This document shows positions 47,230 through 56,493 of a DNA stretch of 64,000 nucleotides, piece after piece. Source of the DNA: Prauserella marina. Lineage in GTDB: Bacteria; Actinomycetota; Actinomycetes; Mycobacteriales; Pseudonocardiaceae. Location: positions 5,681,001-5,745,000 of the forward strand of contig NZ_CP016353.1 in assembly GCF_002240355.1 (NCBI RefSeq). The letters are read 5' to 3'. Positions within the stretch are counted from its first letter, which is position 1, and the number at the start of each line of letters is the position of its first letter. A model generated the notes under the pieces. It did no database searches. It had not been told where the DNA came from and was given only the letters and a program-made list of their open reading frames with translations. A program made the position numbers and the translations under genes.

Positions 47230-48471
47230 TTAAAGATGCGCCTTGGCAGAACAGGTGCCAGCAGTTGCCCTGAACAGGTGAGCAGGCTCGGCACCGACGG
47301 AGCGCACCCGGATGGCCGGATCGGATGCGGGCAGCCACACCGAGTCACCCTTGGGCAGTTCGACCTTGGAGCCGTCCTCGGCGCACAGCAACAACTCGCC
47401 CGCCGTGCACAGCAGGATCTCCGGACCATCGCCGTCGAGGACGACCTCGGCGTTGTCGCCGCCTGCCCACTCGACCCGCGACAGCTCGAACTCGGGGGCG
47501 TCGGTGCGGTAGACGGCGAACCCCGATTCCGGCTCTCCGCACAGCACGGGCATGTCGGCGGAGCTGAAATCCACGACGCGCAGCAACTCGGGAACGTCGA
47601 CGTGTTTCGGGGTCAGCCCGCACCGCAGGATGTTGTCCGAGTTGGCAAGGATCTCCACGGCCGTGCCGTGCAGGTAGAGGTGCAGGTTTCCGGCGGGAAG
47701 GTAGATCGCCTCGCCCGCGCTGAGCGTGAGCCGGTTGAGTAGCAACGCGGCGAGGACACCCGCGTCACGGGGGTGGGTCTCGCCGAGGCCGAGCACCGTA
47801 CGGCACTCGGTGTCGAACTCGCCGTGCTCCTTGACGTGCAGTACGCACGCGTCGAGGACCGCGGGCAGCAGGTCGTCGAGCGCGGCCTGCGGCAGGGTGA
47901 TCCAGGTGGTGAACAGTGCCCGCAGTCCGGCGGCGTCCGGTTGCGCAGCGAGCAGTTCGGTGTACTTGGTGAGCCCGGGGGTGTCGATGGCCCTGAGCAG
48001 TTCGACGGTGCGATGCGGATCCCTGAATCCCGCGAGCGCGTGAAACTCGGTCAGCGCGCACACCAGCTCTGGCTTCGCGGTGGGGTCGGGGTAGTTGCGG
48101 TGGTGGGCGTCCCTCGGGATGCCTGCCCTCTCCTCCCGCTCGTAGCCTTCGGCTGCCTGCGCCGCCGAAGGGTGCGCCTGCATCGAGAGTGGTTCCTCGA
48201 CCGCGAGGATCTTGAGCAGGAACGGCAGTTTGCCGCCCCACTGGTCCGCACAGCGGGTGCCGAGCTGGCTCACCGGGTCGGTGGCGACGATGTCGATCAG
48301 GCTCCGCTCGGTGCCATCGGGACCCACGACCCTTGACGGGTCCCCCGGATGAGCACCCATCCACAGCTCCGCCTCTGGATGCGGGGAGGGAACCGGCCGC
48401 CCTAACAGCTCCGGAATCGTGGTTCTGGAGCCCCACGCATACGGCCGCACGGCATTGCGTAGCAGTTCCAC
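47230..48471 (-). CDS. manA: Mannose-6-phosphate isomerase, class I
   Basis: A 413-residue type I phosphomannose isomerase converting fructose-6-phosphate to mannose-6-phosphate for GDP-mannose. Zinc-site segments are PEAELWMGAHPGDPS, LSMQAHPS (Gln and His ligands), KPELVCALTEFHALAGF and the cupin strand YLPAGNLHLYLHG. I prefer GTG 48471 (MELLRNAVRPYAWGS), with GGAG seven bases before it; GTG 48483 would add four residues. It begins 69 bases after the stop of the SIS-domain gene on the same strand, in the order pmm-trm112-SIS-manA as in M. tuberculosis. Confidence 0.93.
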   Translation of the reverse strand: MELLRNAVRPYAWGSRTTIPELLGRPVPSPHPEAELWMGAHPGDPSRVVGPDGTERSLIDIVATDPVSQLGTRCADQWGGKLPFLLKILAVEEPLSMQAHPSAAQAAEGYEREERAGIPRDAHHRNYPDPTAKPELVCALTEFHALAGFRDPHRTVELLRAIDTPGLTKYTELLAAQPDAAGLRALFTTWITLPQAALDDLLPAVLDACVLHVKEHGEFDTECRTVLGLGETHPRDAGVLAALLLNRLTLSAGEAIYLPAGNLHLYLHGTAVEILANSDNILRCGLTPKHVDVPELLRVVDFSSADMPVLCGEPESGFAVYRTDAPEFELSRVEWAGGDNAEVVLDGDGPEILLCTAGELLLCAEDGSKVELPKGDSVWLPASDPAIRVRSVGAEPAHLFRATAGTCSAKAHL

Positions 48472-48540
48472 CGTCAACTCCACTCCTCGCCGGCCGCGTC
48501 GAGCGCCGGCCGGTATCTCTCGTTACTGGCCGCCTCACGC

Positions 48541-49650
48541 CTAAACGCCGGCAGGCGCGAAATGGCCAGTTCCCCCAATGGTCCCAGCCGCGAGTCCCAG
48601 GTAGACCGCCGAGAGCTCGAACCGCAATGCGAGAACCGCGGCCCTGCCCGCGTCGTCGGCTTCGATCTCGTCGGCTGGAGCGATCAGGTCGGCGGAGGGC
48701 AACAGTTCGTTCGCCCTGTACCGCGCTCCGTCCGCGGCCGGTCCGGTCCGGACGGCGAGCAAAAGCACCCTCGGTGGCGATGCTTCCGCAGAGAAATCGT
48801 CGGGATCGGCGAAGATGTTGCGCTCGGTCACGCTGCGTGCAGCCGCGTGATGCAGAGCGGGACGAGCCATCGCCTGCCGGTAGTCGGCCGCGTCGCACAC
48901 GATCGCGGCATGTGCGCCGAGCGCGTACGCGGCGTGCTGGCCGACGGCGATCGCCGGATTGTCGAGTCCCCACAGCAGCGGAGTGTGGTCGGCCATCCGC
49001 AGCGCGAGCGCCTTCGCCGGGTTCACGAACGATTCGTGCGCCGGATGGCACCGTTCGGCCTCGCCATCCAGGAGGTCTGGCAGCGATTCGACGTCGGCGA
49101 CCAGCAGCCCCAGCGCGTTCGCGGTCAGCAGACCCGCGCTGAGCGCCCTCGCGAAGGACAGCTCCGGCGGCACGAGCACCCTCGGGGCGATGAGCACGCC
49201 CCTGCCCGCGATGGCGGAGGCGACCGGCCCTTCCCGCGGTCCCGACAGCACCACCGTCGCGCCGTAGCGGGCCGCTCGCTCCAACGCTGCGGCGAGATCG
49301 GCGTCGTAGGGGTCGTCGGTGTGCGCGAGCACGACGTCGAGCGCCCCGATCCAGCCGGGTACGGTCTCGGCGACGACGACGGGAACCGGGCACGAGTGCG
49401 CGAGCAGCGCGTTCAACAGCAAGACCGCGCTACGGCTGACCCCGGGACGCACGACGAGCACGACCGCCCTCGGCCTTCCCACGTCGAGCCGGTCGGCGAG
49501 ACCCAGTTCAGCGCATGCCTCGATGGTCGCCCGTACCTGCGCGCCCGCCATCGCGGCGGCACGAAGCAACCCCGCGCCGTCGGTGTCGGTGAGCCGCGCG
49601 GTGTCGTCGAGGAGGCTGTCGTCAAGCGCCATCGGAACCGGGGTCGTCAC
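48541..49650 (-). CDS. SIS-domain protein (phosphoglucose/phosphomannose isomerase-like)
   Basis: A 369-residue protein matching the Rv3256c type, a SIS-fold sugar-phosphate isomerase-like protein fixed between manA and the phosphomannomutase gene in actinobacteria. RAVVLVVRPGVSRSAVLLLNALLA (about residues 60-83) and HTPLLWGLDNPAIAVGQHAAYALGAHAAIVCDAAD are SIS-like. RYRANELLPSADLIAPADEIE near the C-terminus is typical. The exact reaction is not established. The start could be GTG 49650 (GGGAG upstream) or ATG 49632. Either overlaps the Trm112 gene end, so translation is coupled. Confidence 0.82.
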   Translation of the reverse strand: MTTPVPMALDDSLLDDTARLTDTDGAGLLRAAAMAGAQVRATIEACAELGLADRLDVGRPRAVVLVVRPGVSRSAVLLLNALLAHSCPVPVVVAETVPGWIGALDVVLAHTDDPYDADLAAALERAARYGATVVLSGPREGPVASAIAGRGVLIAPRVLVPPELSFARALSAGLLTANALGLLVADVESLPDLLDGEAERCHPAHESFVNPAKALALRMADHTPLLWGLDNPAIAVGQHAAYALGAHAAIVCDAADYRQAMARPALHHAAARSVTERNIFADPDDFSAEASPPRVLLLAVRTGPAADGARYRANELLPSADLIAPADEIEADDAGRAAVLALRFELSAVYLGLAAGTIGGTGHFAPAGV

Positions 49651-49876
49651 GGGTCTCCCGCTCGCCCTTCACGGCGCGCGCGGGGACCGTCGGGGCGCTC
49701 GCCTCGTCGAGCAACAGCACCGGGATGCCGTCCTTGACGGGAAAGACCCTGCCGCAGGACGTGCACGTGAGCGCGTCGGCATCGGGGTCGCCAGGCGATC
49801 CTGGGGTGAGCGGAGCGTGGTCCTGCGAAGGACACGCGAGGATCTCCAGCAGCTGTGCATCAAGGGTGACGGCCAT
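49622..49876 (-). CDS. Trm112 family zinc-ribbon protein
   Basis: An 84-residue small protein with a zinc-ribbon: C15 in ILACPSQ and the pair C38/C41 in LTCTSCGRVFPVKDGIPVLLLDEA. It matches the Trm112/YcaR family, whose members stabilise methyltransferases. The C-terminal 25 residues are polar and probably disordered. It lies 18 bases after the phosphomannomutase stop and overlaps the SIS gene, so it belongs to the mannose operon. A partner methyltransferase is not next to it. Confidence 0.9.
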   Translation of the reverse strand: MAVTLDAQLLEILACPSQDHAPLTPGSPGDPDADALTCTSCGRVFPVKDGIPVLLLDEASAPTVPARAVKGERETRDDPGSDGA

Positions 49877-49894
49877 AATTCCTACTTACCACGC

Positions 49895-51286
49895 TTATCC
49901 GCGGACGATCGCCAGTACTTCGTCGGTGAGTGCCTTCACGGCCGCCTCGTCGACGGCCTCGACGTTGAGCCGCAGCAGCGGCTCCGTGTTCGACGCCCGC
50001 AGATTGAACCAGCCCTGCTCACCGAGATCCACCGTCAACCCGTCCAGCTCGTCGACGGAGGCGCTTTCGCGGCCACCGAACGCCTGCCGCACGGCACGCA
50101 CTCGATCGGCCTGGTCGGCCACCGTCGAGTTGATCTCGCCCGACGCGGCGTACCTGCTGTACGCGGAAGTCAACGCGGAAAGGGTGCCGTCCTGCTCACC
50201 GAGCGCGGCCAGCACGTGCAGCGCGGCCAGCATGCCGGTGTCAGCACGCCAGAAGTCACGGAAATAATAGTGCGCCGAGTGCTCGCCACCGAAAATCGCG
50301 CCGGTCTCGGCCATCTTGGCCTTGATGAACGAGTGTCCGACCCTTGTCCTGACCGGTTGCCCGCCGTTTTCGGACACGATCTCGGGAACGGCCTTCGAGG
50401 TGATCAGGTTGTGGATCACCGTGCCGCCGGGTTCCTTCGCCAGTTCGCGGACCGCGACGAGCGCGGTGACGGCGCTCGGTGGCACCGCGTCCCCGTTCTC
50501 GTCGACGACGAAGCACCGGTCGGCGTCGCCGTCGAAGGCGAGCCCGACGTCGGCACCCACCTCACGCACCTTGGCCTGAAGGTCGACGAGGTTGGCCGGA
50601 TCGAGCGGATTCGCCTCGTGATTGGGGAAAGTCCCGTCGAGTTCGAAGTACATCGGCACGATCTCGACCGGAAGGCTCCTGCTCAGGCCACCGCCGCCCC
50701 GCGAGGGGTCGAGGTCGAAAACGGCGGGAACGGTGTGTCCTCCCATGCCGTTTCCCGCGTCGACGACGACCTTGAGCTGCCTGATCCCGGAAAGGTCGAC
50801 GAGCGTGCGCAGGTGTGCCGCGTAGTCGGCGAGCACGTCCCGTTCGACGACCGTGCCCCGCTGGCCCGCGAACTCGGGAACGCCCTGTTCGACGGTGTCC
50901 TTGATCTCGGCGAGGCCGGAGTCCTGACCGACGGGGGCCGCGCCGGCCCTGCACAACTTGATGCCGTTGTACTTGGCCGGGTTGTGGCTCGCGGTGAACA
51001 TGGCGCCGGGCATGCCGAGGCTGCCCGAGGCGAAATACAGCTCGTCGGTGCTGGCCAGCCCGATAAGGACGACGTCGAGCCCCTGCGAGGTGACTCCTTC
51101 GGCGAAGGCGGAAGCGAGCGAGGGCGAAGAATCCCGCATGTCGTGGCCGATCACGACGGAAGGCGAGTCCGGCTTGATCAACAGCGCGAACGCTGCGCCG
51201 AAGTCTCTGACAAGCTCGGCGTCGAGCTGTTCACCCACGACGCCACGGATGTCATAAGCCTTCACTATGGCCGACAGGTCTTGCAC
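49895..51286 (-). CDS. manB: Phosphomannomutase/phosphoglucomutase
   Basis: A 463-residue alpha-D-phosphohexomutase that interconverts mannose-6- and mannose-1-phosphate. The active-site serine is in FTASHNPAKYNG (about residue 97). The magnesium loop is LAFDGDADRCFVVDENG (about 248-264). The sugar-binding loop GGEHSAHYYFRD and the phosphate-binding RASNTEPLLRLNVEA close the four-domain fold. Start is GTG 51286 with GGGAGAG upstream. It heads a unit with trm112, the SIS gene and manA, together supplying GDP-mannose for cell-envelope glycans. Confidence 0.94.
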   Translation of the reverse strand: MQDLSAIVKAYDIRGVVGEQLDAELVRDFGAAFALLIKPDSPSVVIGHDMRDSSPSLASAFAEGVTSQGLDVVLIGLASTDELYFASGSLGMPGAMFTASHNPAKYNGIKLCRAGAAPVGQDSGLAEIKDTVEQGVPEFAGQRGTVVERDVLADYAAHLRTLVDLSGIRQLKVVVDAGNGMGGHTVPAVFDLDPSRGGGGLSRSLPVEIVPMYFELDGTFPNHEANPLDPANLVDLQAKVREVGADVGLAFDGDADRCFVVDENGDAVPPSAVTALVAVRELAKEPGGTVIHNLITSKAVPEIVSENGGQPVRTRVGHSFIKAKMAETGAIFGGEHSAHYYFRDFWRADTGMLAALHVLAALGEQDGTLSALTSAYSRYAASGEINSTVADQADRVRAVRQAFGGRESASVDELDGLTVDLGEQGWFNLRASNTEPLLRLNVEAVDEAAVKALTDEVLAIVRG

Positions 51287-51402
51287 GCCCTCTCCCCGAT
51301 CGTCCGATGGTGGCCCCAGGGGCCTCGGTACACCAGACGAAGCCTACCGACCATGGCCGACCCGGTTGCGAGATACGTGCCGATGGAGGGCTCTCGACCA
51401 GC

Positions 51403-51759
51403 TCAGGCGCGACCTGGCAGCACTCGCAGGTGGCCCCGCCTGCCCGATGTCCCCTCCTGGGGAGGTGGCGGTGGAGCAGGTCGGTCGGAGCGGCCTGCCT
51501 CCCTCACGGCCTCGGCGAGCGCGGTGAGCTCGTCGCTGGAAGGCTCGGGAGCGGCGAACTCACCCTCATGGCGGACGACTTCCCAGCCCCTCGGGACGGT
51601 GAGCCGCAGGGCGTGTGCCTCGCACAGGTCGTAGGAGTGCGGTTCGGATGCGGTGGCGAGCGGGCCGACAACAGCGGTGGAGTCGCTGTAGGCGTAAGTC
51701 AGCGTGGCGACGGCGGGCTCAAGGCAGCCCGTCCGTGAACACTTCCGCACGCTCGGCAC
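51403..51759 (-). CDS. DUF3499 family protein
   Basis: A 118-residue protein with a conserved N-terminal half: KCSRTGCLEPAVATLTYAYSDSTAVVGPLA (about residues 6-35). YDLCEAHALRLTVPRGWEV follows at about 43-61. C7, C12 and C46 plus H49 could form a zinc ribbon. The C-terminal half is proline-rich and variable. This corresponds to Rv3258c. GTG 51759 has a TATCGT -10 box eight bases upstream on the minus strand, so its leader is nearly absent. It is divergent from the metallopeptidase gene. Function is unknown. Confidence 0.88.
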   Translation of the reverse strand: MPSVRKCSRTGCLEPAVATLTYAYSDSTAVVGPLATASEPHSYDLCEAHALRLTVPRGWEVVRHEGEFAAPEPSSDELTALAEAVREAGRSDRPAPPPPPQEGTSGRRGHLRVLPGRA

Positions 51760-51767
51760 GGTTGATC

Positions 51768-51773
51768 ACGATA
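51768..51773 (-). promoter_or_regulatory. -10 box of the DUF3499 gene
   Basis: On the minus strand TATCGT (51773-51768) matches TANNNT and lies eight bases before the GTG at 51759, giving a leader of one base or none. Confidence 0.4.
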
Positions 51774-51830
51774 GCTGGTACCGGCGCTGCCACGCCGAAG
51801 ACACACCGGTATGGCGCCTGACAGACCGCG

Positions 51831-51844
51831 TACCCTTCCCCACG
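51831..51844 (+). promoter_or_regulatory. -10 box of leaderless metallopeptidase-family gene
   Basis: TACCCT at 51831-51836 lies seven bases before GTG 51844. No ribosome-binding sequence occurs between them, which favours this GTG as the start. Confidence 0.45.
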
Positions 51845-52311
51845 TGGCGATGGCACGTGGTTCGCGGCAGCGGCAGCGCATGCGAAGGGACAGGCACGGC
51901 CGCGGTCTGCGCGGCCCGCTGTACCCCGCGACGCTGCCTGCCGCTTCGAGCCGCGCCGAGAAGTTCGACGCGCTCGTGCTCGACGCGCTCGAACCGATCG
52001 AGGCGCGGTGGCGGCACGAGCTGACCAAGCTCGACGTCGCCGTCGACGAGGTGCCCGAGGTGCGCGAGGACGTCCCCGCCTCCCAGGCCGAGGGGATTCT
52101 GCACGACGGCTCCGTACCGCTTTCCCGGCTGGTCCCCGCTGGTGTCGACCGCGCGGGCCTTCCGACGAGAGCCCGCATCGTGCTGTACCGGCGTCCGCTC
52201 GAAGCGCGCGCGAAGGATCCGGCCGAGCTCGCCGATCTCGTGCACGACGTGCTGGTGGAGCAGGTCGCGAGCTACCTCGGAGTCGAACCGGACATCATCG
52301 ACGGCGAGTAG
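51844..52311 (+). CDS. Metallopeptidase-family (zincin-like) protein
   Basis: A 155-residue protein of the Rv3259 type, annotated in actinobacteria as a metallopeptidase family protein with a minimal zincin fold. The N-terminus is strongly basic (SRQRQRMRRDRHGRGLRGP), followed by RAEKFDALVLDALEPIE. RARIVLYRRPLEARAKDPAELADLVHDVLVEQVASYLGVEP carries the metal-site helix. The HExxH motif is degenerate here (HDVLV), so catalysis is uncertain. I chose GTG 51844 from the -10 box; ATG 51850 is also possible. Its end overlaps the convergent glycosyltransferase end by 17 bases. Confidence 0.82.
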   Translation: MAMARGSRQRQRMRRDRHGRGLRGPLYPATLPAASSRAEKFDALVLDALEPIEARWRHELTKLDVAVDEVPEVREDVPASQAEGILHDGSVPLSRLVPAGVDRAGLPTRARIVLYRRPLEARAKDPAELADLVHDVLVEQVASYLGVEPDIIDGE

Positions 52312-55300
52312 TAGTCCGCGCCCCGCCCCTGCCAGGGATGGCGGTGAGCACCGCGAACAACAGCGCCGCCACCTGCCCCAGCAGCAACACGTTGCGCAGG
52401 GTCGAAGGATATTCGACCTGCACGTCCGACTGGCTCGGCGGCACGGACACCGCGACCTGGTGTCCCCATGCAGGCACGATCGGCACCTCCTTGCCGTCGA
52501 GCGTCGCCCTCCAGCCCGGCTCGTACGCCGAAGCCAGCACGAGCAGCCTTCCGTCGGGGCCGTCAGACACCCTGACGTGCACGTCGGGGAGCTGGGCCTT
52601 CACGGCGGCGACCGAGTCACCGCTCATCAGGTCACCGCTCGGCGGCTCACCGCTCACCGCCCTTCGCGCCTGCTCGGGTGCCACCACGGTGACCTGACCC
52701 GTCGTCGCCGTGAGCCGGAGTACCGCGTTTCCCTCGCTCGTGGGTGGTGCCGGAGCGACGAGGTCGGGTGCGGCGGCACTCACCTCGGCGCCGTCCTCCC
52801 CGCCCGGCAGGACGACGAACAGCACCCCGGCCGCGGCCGCCGACGTCACCGCTTCCCGTGAACCCGCGAGCAGACCGTCACGCCATTGGGCGAGCCGCTC
52901 GTACGCGCCAGGGACGGGAGCGATCGCGTCATCGCCGAACAACGGCAACCTGCCGCCGCTCAAACTCACCTCGTCGGTGTCGTCGTCACCGAGCACCAGC
53001 ACGCCACGCCCCGTGTCGGCCAGCTCTGCCGTGAGGGAAGGGGCAAGTCGCTCCCCGCCTCCTGCCCTCACCTGGCCCTCTCCTCGCGTGACCACTCCAC
53101 CCGCCGCGAGCGCGACGAGCACCGCGACGCCGAGCACGACCCCTGCCCTTCCCGGCAAGCCGGGGAGAACCGGCTTCCCCGCGACGCCGAGCCCGAGCAC
53201 CACGGCGAGCAGCCCCGCGCCGACGAGCAGCAACGGCACCCCCGCGAATCCGGTGGCCGCGGACCCGCCCGCGACCGGATGGACCTCGACGAGCAGGGTG
53301 GCGACGAGGGCGGCCACGCCGAGCCCGAACATGACGAGGCCGGGAACGAGCCTGCGCGACGGCCTGAGAATTCCGGCGACAAAGGCGACGAGAACCAGCA
53401 CGACGCCGAGCGGCGGTACGCCGGGCCCACCGGGGTCCAGCCCAGCCAGCTCGGCGGCGGTCGGCGAAGCGGAGGGGCCCCCGATGCCGTGCAGCAGCAG
53501 TCCAGGGTCGGCGAGCAACGCGGGGAGCCAGGGAAGCAGCAGCGCAACCGGCAGCAACACGACGATCGCCAGCGCGAGGATCCCGCTCGTCGGTTTCGCC
53601 ATCGGCATGACGACGAACCCGACGACGAGCACGAGCAACGCGAGCAGGGAAACCAGTGGCGCGAACGCGCCGGTCACCGCGAGCAACAGCGCGCAGAGCA
53701 CGCTGCCGCTCAACCAGCGGGTGCCCGTACTCGTCAGCACGGAGACGACGCTCGCGATCAGCGCGGGCAGCAGGATGTGCACGACGACGACATCGAGCCT
53801 GCCCTGGGCCGCGGCGGCCGTCCCCGCGGGCAGCAACGCGTAGGCGGCGGCAACCCCGGCCCTCATCCAGCGATCGACCCGGAGCTTCCTCGTCGCCGCG
53901 TAGGCGACGAGCGCCGCGAGCGGAATCTGCCCGATCAGCAGGATCGCGACGAGCGCGGCAGGTCCCCCGAGCGGCGCGAACGGCGCGCCCGCGAGCCCGA
54001 GAACGGCGAGCGCGGCCGGTGCGGCACTCGCCGTTCCACCACTCACCGGGTGCCACGCGGCGAAGTAGGCCGACCACACCTCGCCGAGGTCTCCGACGGG
54101 AAGCAGGGCGCCGCCAGCGAGATCGAAGCCGAGCCGGCCACTGTTGACCAGCAGGCCCACCACGGCGAGCAGTACGGCAAGCACGACCGGCGGCGCGAGG
54201 ACGGTGGCCGCGAGCATCCGCCGCCGGTCGACCTCGACGAAAACGAGATCTCTCCCGCGTGCGGCCGAAGGTCCTGGTGAAGGACGACGTGGCAGCACGA
54301 CCGTCGCCGCTTCGCTTTCCTCGCCCGCGAGCGCGGCGCCACCAGCCACACCGCCGGGGTCGCCGCCGGTGTTCGCCAGGTCGCGCGCGCCATCGATTTC
54401 GGTTTCGGTGCGAGCCGGTCCTGGCAGGCTGACCGCGACCACGCCGGGTCGGCGCAGACCCGCGCCACGCGAACCGAGCGAGCGCAGCGCACCCGCTGGC
54501 AACGCGTCGGGGCCGACCGGCCGGGGCCTGCTGTCCCTTGCCTCAGGCGGAATCCAGGCCGACGTGTCCTCAGCGGCCTCAGGCAACCGACCCAGCGCCG
54601 CCTCGCTGGCCACGCGTTTGCGGACGAGCAGCAGCACTCCGTCCCGCACCGTCGCGCTCAGCCTGCTCCACCTGCTCGTGAGCAGCCCGCTGACGGCACC
54701 ACCTCCGGAGCGCGCCGACCTCGCCTCCCGCAACCGGGCCGTCGAACCGAGCAGCCGACCGGCGGCGGTGAACTCCGCACGCGCCCGATTCCCGTTGCGC
54801 AGCAAGACGAAACCGATGCCACGCAGAACACAGAGGACGACCAGTCTCGGCAATCCGAGCACAAAGGACACGGCAGAGCAGTTCACGAGGAACGTCCGCA
54901 GTCCGTACTCGCGGTCGGCCGAGGCAACGGCGCCACCCGCGACCGCGTCGGCCGCGCGCTGTCCCGTACTGACGGCGCGGGCGTGTCTGAGCCTGGCCGC
55001 TGGCACACACAGCACGGTCTTCTCGCGCGCGTTGACCCGCCAGCCGAAATCGATGTCCTCGCGCAGCAACGCGATGCCGGTGTCGTAGCCGCCGAGTTCT
55101 TCCCACGCCTCGCGCAGAATGAGCGAACCCGCGCTCGGCACCGCCAGCACCTCGGTGCTCTGGCCGGAGCCGTCGGCACCCGACCAGCGCGGCGCGACGG
55201 GTTGCCGGTGCCCCGAGGCATCGGTCGAGATACCCGCCTCGACGATGAGCCTCGGATCCGACCAGTCGACCGCGAGCGGTCCAAGCACGGCAGCCGACGG

Positions 55301-55699
55301 CGCGGCTTCCGCCGTGCGCAACAACCCGTCGAGACAGTCCGGTTCGGGAGCGGAATCGTCGTGCAGCAACCAAATCCACTGACCTGGATCGCCCCACCGC
55401 TGGATCGCGGCCTCGACCGCGAAGGCGACGGCGGAAGCGAAACCGGTGTCGTGCTCGACGGTGATCACTCCGTCGAGCACTGGTTCGCCCGCGACACCAC
55501 CGAACCGCGCGGCCTCGGCCAGCAACTCCGGTGTGCCGTCGGTCGAACCGGTGTCGACGGCGAGCACGTGCCGTGGCCGGATCGTGCTGCGCCGCAACGC
55601 CGAAAGCACCAAGGGCAACCATTCTTGCCCGTTGTGGCACACCAGGATTGCGAGAACCGGCGCCGTCGTTACCGACGGCGGCGTGGGCGTCCGGGGCAA
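52295..55699 (-). CDS. Very large family 2 glycosyltransferase with polytopic membrane region
   Basis: An 1134-residue protein. The N-terminal GT-A domain (about residues 12-300) has VLAILVCHNGQEWLP, AVDTGSTDGTPELL, the DxD-like WLLHDDSAPEPDCLDG and LGGYDTGIALLREDIDFGWRV. About twelve to fourteen membrane helices follow (about 500-900). A C-terminal extracytoplasmic part (about 900-1100) includes YEPGWRATLDGKEVPIVPAWGHQVAV, similar to the soluble end of GT-C/YfhO-type enzymes. The start is TTG 55699 with GGAGA upstream. It probably transfers a sugar across the envelope; donor and acceptor are unknown. It lies near the mannose genes. Confidence 0.85.
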   Translation of the reverse strand: MPRTPTPPSVTTAPVLAILVCHNGQEWLPLVLSALRRSTIRPRHVLAVDTGSTDGTPELLAEAARFGGVAGEPVLDGVITVEHDTGFASAVAFAVEAAIQRWGDPGQWIWLLHDDSAPEPDCLDGLLRTAEAAPSAAVLGPLAVDWSDPRLIVEAGISTDASGHRQPVAPRWSGADGSGQSTEVLAVPSAGSLILREAWEELGGYDTGIALLREDIDFGWRVNAREKTVLCVPAARLRHARAVSTGQRAADAVAGGAVASADREYGLRTFLVNCSAVSFVLGLPRLVVLCVLRGIGFVLLRNGNRARAEFTAAGRLLGSTARLREARSARSGGGAVSGLLTSRWSRLSATVRDGVLLLVRKRVASEAALGRLPEAAEDTSAWIPPEARDSRPRPVGPDALPAGALRSLGSRGAGLRRPGVVAVSLPGPARTETEIDGARDLANTGGDPGGVAGGAALAGEESEAATVVLPRRPSPGPSAARGRDLVFVEVDRRRMLAATVLAPPVVLAVLLAVVGLLVNSGRLGFDLAGGALLPVGDLGEVWSAYFAAWHPVSGGTASAAPAALAVLGLAGAPFAPLGGPAALVAILLIGQIPLAALVAYAATRKLRVDRWMRAGVAAAYALLPAGTAAAAQGRLDVVVVHILLPALIASVVSVLTSTGTRWLSGSVLCALLLAVTGAFAPLVSLLALLVLVVGFVVMPMAKPTSGILALAIVVLLPVALLLPWLPALLADPGLLLHGIGGPSASPTAAELAGLDPGGPGVPPLGVVLVLVAFVAGILRPSRRLVPGLVMFGLGVAALVATLLVEVHPVAGGSAATGFAGVPLLLVGAGLLAVVLGLGVAGKPVLPGLPGRAGVVLGVAVLVALAAGGVVTRGEGQVRAGGGERLAPSLTAELADTGRGVLVLGDDDTDEVSLSGGRLPLFGDDAIAPVPGAYERLAQWRDGLLAGSREAVTSAAAAGVLFVVLPGGEDGAEVSAAAPDLVAPAPPTSEGNAVLRLTATTGQVTVVAPEQARRAVSGEPPSGDLMSGDSVAAVKAQLPDVHVRVSDGPDGRLLVLASAYEPGWRATLDGKEVPIVPAWGHQVAVSVPPSQSDVQVEYPSTLRNVLLLGQVAALLFAVLTAIPGRGGARTTTRRR

Positions 55700-55775
55700 G
55701 AACGTCTCCGTGCGTCGAAGGCGGTCAGGATGCGCTCACCCTACGACCCCGGCGACATGACCCCGGATCGCCTTG

Positions 55776-56150
55776 TCACACGGCGCGCTTTTTGAGCTTC
55801 CGTCGCTCCCGTTCCGAAAGCCCGCCCCAGATACCGAATCGCTCGTCATGAGCGAGGGCATACTCAAGGCAGTCGTCTTTGACGTCACATCCCTGGCAGA
55901 TGCGCTTCGCTTCCCTTGTCGAGCCGCCCTTCTCGGGGAAGAACGCCTCAGGGTCGGTCTGCGCGCACAGCGCACGCTCCTGCCAGTCCTGCTCATCAGT
56001 CACGTCAAGCAGATCGGTCAGAACCCCCAGCTCCTCCTCCGGGTGTCCGCCCCAATCCATGACGTGCCCCCATTCCCTTCCACTTGTGTCCAACCGCACG
56101 TCCGCCTCCTCGCTCTCACGCACTCCCAGGCTGGCGGTGTTGAAAGCCAT
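55776..56150 (-). CDS. whiB2: WhiB2-type (WhmD) iron-sulfur regulator
   Basis: A 124-residue Wbl protein with ALCAQTDPEAFFPEKGGSTREAKRICQGCDVKDDCLEY, giving four cluster cysteines. GIWGGLSERERRKLKKRAV supplies the turn and the basic DNA-binding tail. WhiB2/WhmD controls septation. ATG 56150 has AAGGGGGG seven bases upstream. An inner ATG (MDWGGHPEEEL, residue 31) also has a GGGGGC and would give 94 residues, nearer the mycobacterial size. Both forms may be made. A strong promoter lies at 56190-56218. Confidence 0.93.
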   Translation of the reverse strand: MAFNTASLGVRESEEADVRLDTSGREWGHVMDWGGHPEEELGVLTDLLDVTDEQDWQERALCAQTDPEAFFPEKGGSTREAKRICQGCDVKDDCLEYALAHDERFGIWGGLSERERRKLKKRAV

Positions 56151-56493
56151 CTACTGCCCCCCTTACAGACAGCGAATGACATCAATGTGATTACACCTGT
56201 GTCGTGCGGCCAGGTCAAGCCAAGTCCCAACTTTGGGGGATACTTTGAGCGCCACACGCAAGCGGACACGCCGAGAAGATCCCCACTAGCTCATGCGGAT
56301 CTGACGCCGTGAGCTATCGACCAAGAAGAACGAAGCCTTCACCGATCGTGGTGGCCTGGCAACACGAACCGCGACGCCGCGGCCCCCTCGCTGTCAGACG
56401 CGCGAGAGCCGCGAACGTTGACCTCGCGAGGAAAAGTCGGATAGGGCGGACCGGAAACACAACCCACCAACGAGTTAGGACACACTAGGCGCC
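56151..56493. other. Divergent region between whiB2 and M50 protease gene, 343 bases
   Basis: This holds the whiB2 promoter at 56190-56218 and, at its right end, a CACACT box seven bases before the protease GTG. A short ATGTGATTACAC sequence overlaps the whiB2 -10 box but is not a full CRP dyad. The middle 200 bases show nothing I can name. Confidence 0.55.
56190..56218 (-). promoter_or_regulatory. Housekeeping-type promoter of whiB2
   Basis: On the minus strand TTGACC (56218-56213) and TGTAAT (56195-56190) are separated by exactly 17 bases, close to the principal-sigma consensus TTGACA-N17-TATAAT. Transcription should start near 56183, giving a leader of about 33 bases that includes the AAGGGGGG ribosome-binding site. 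Confidence 0.72.
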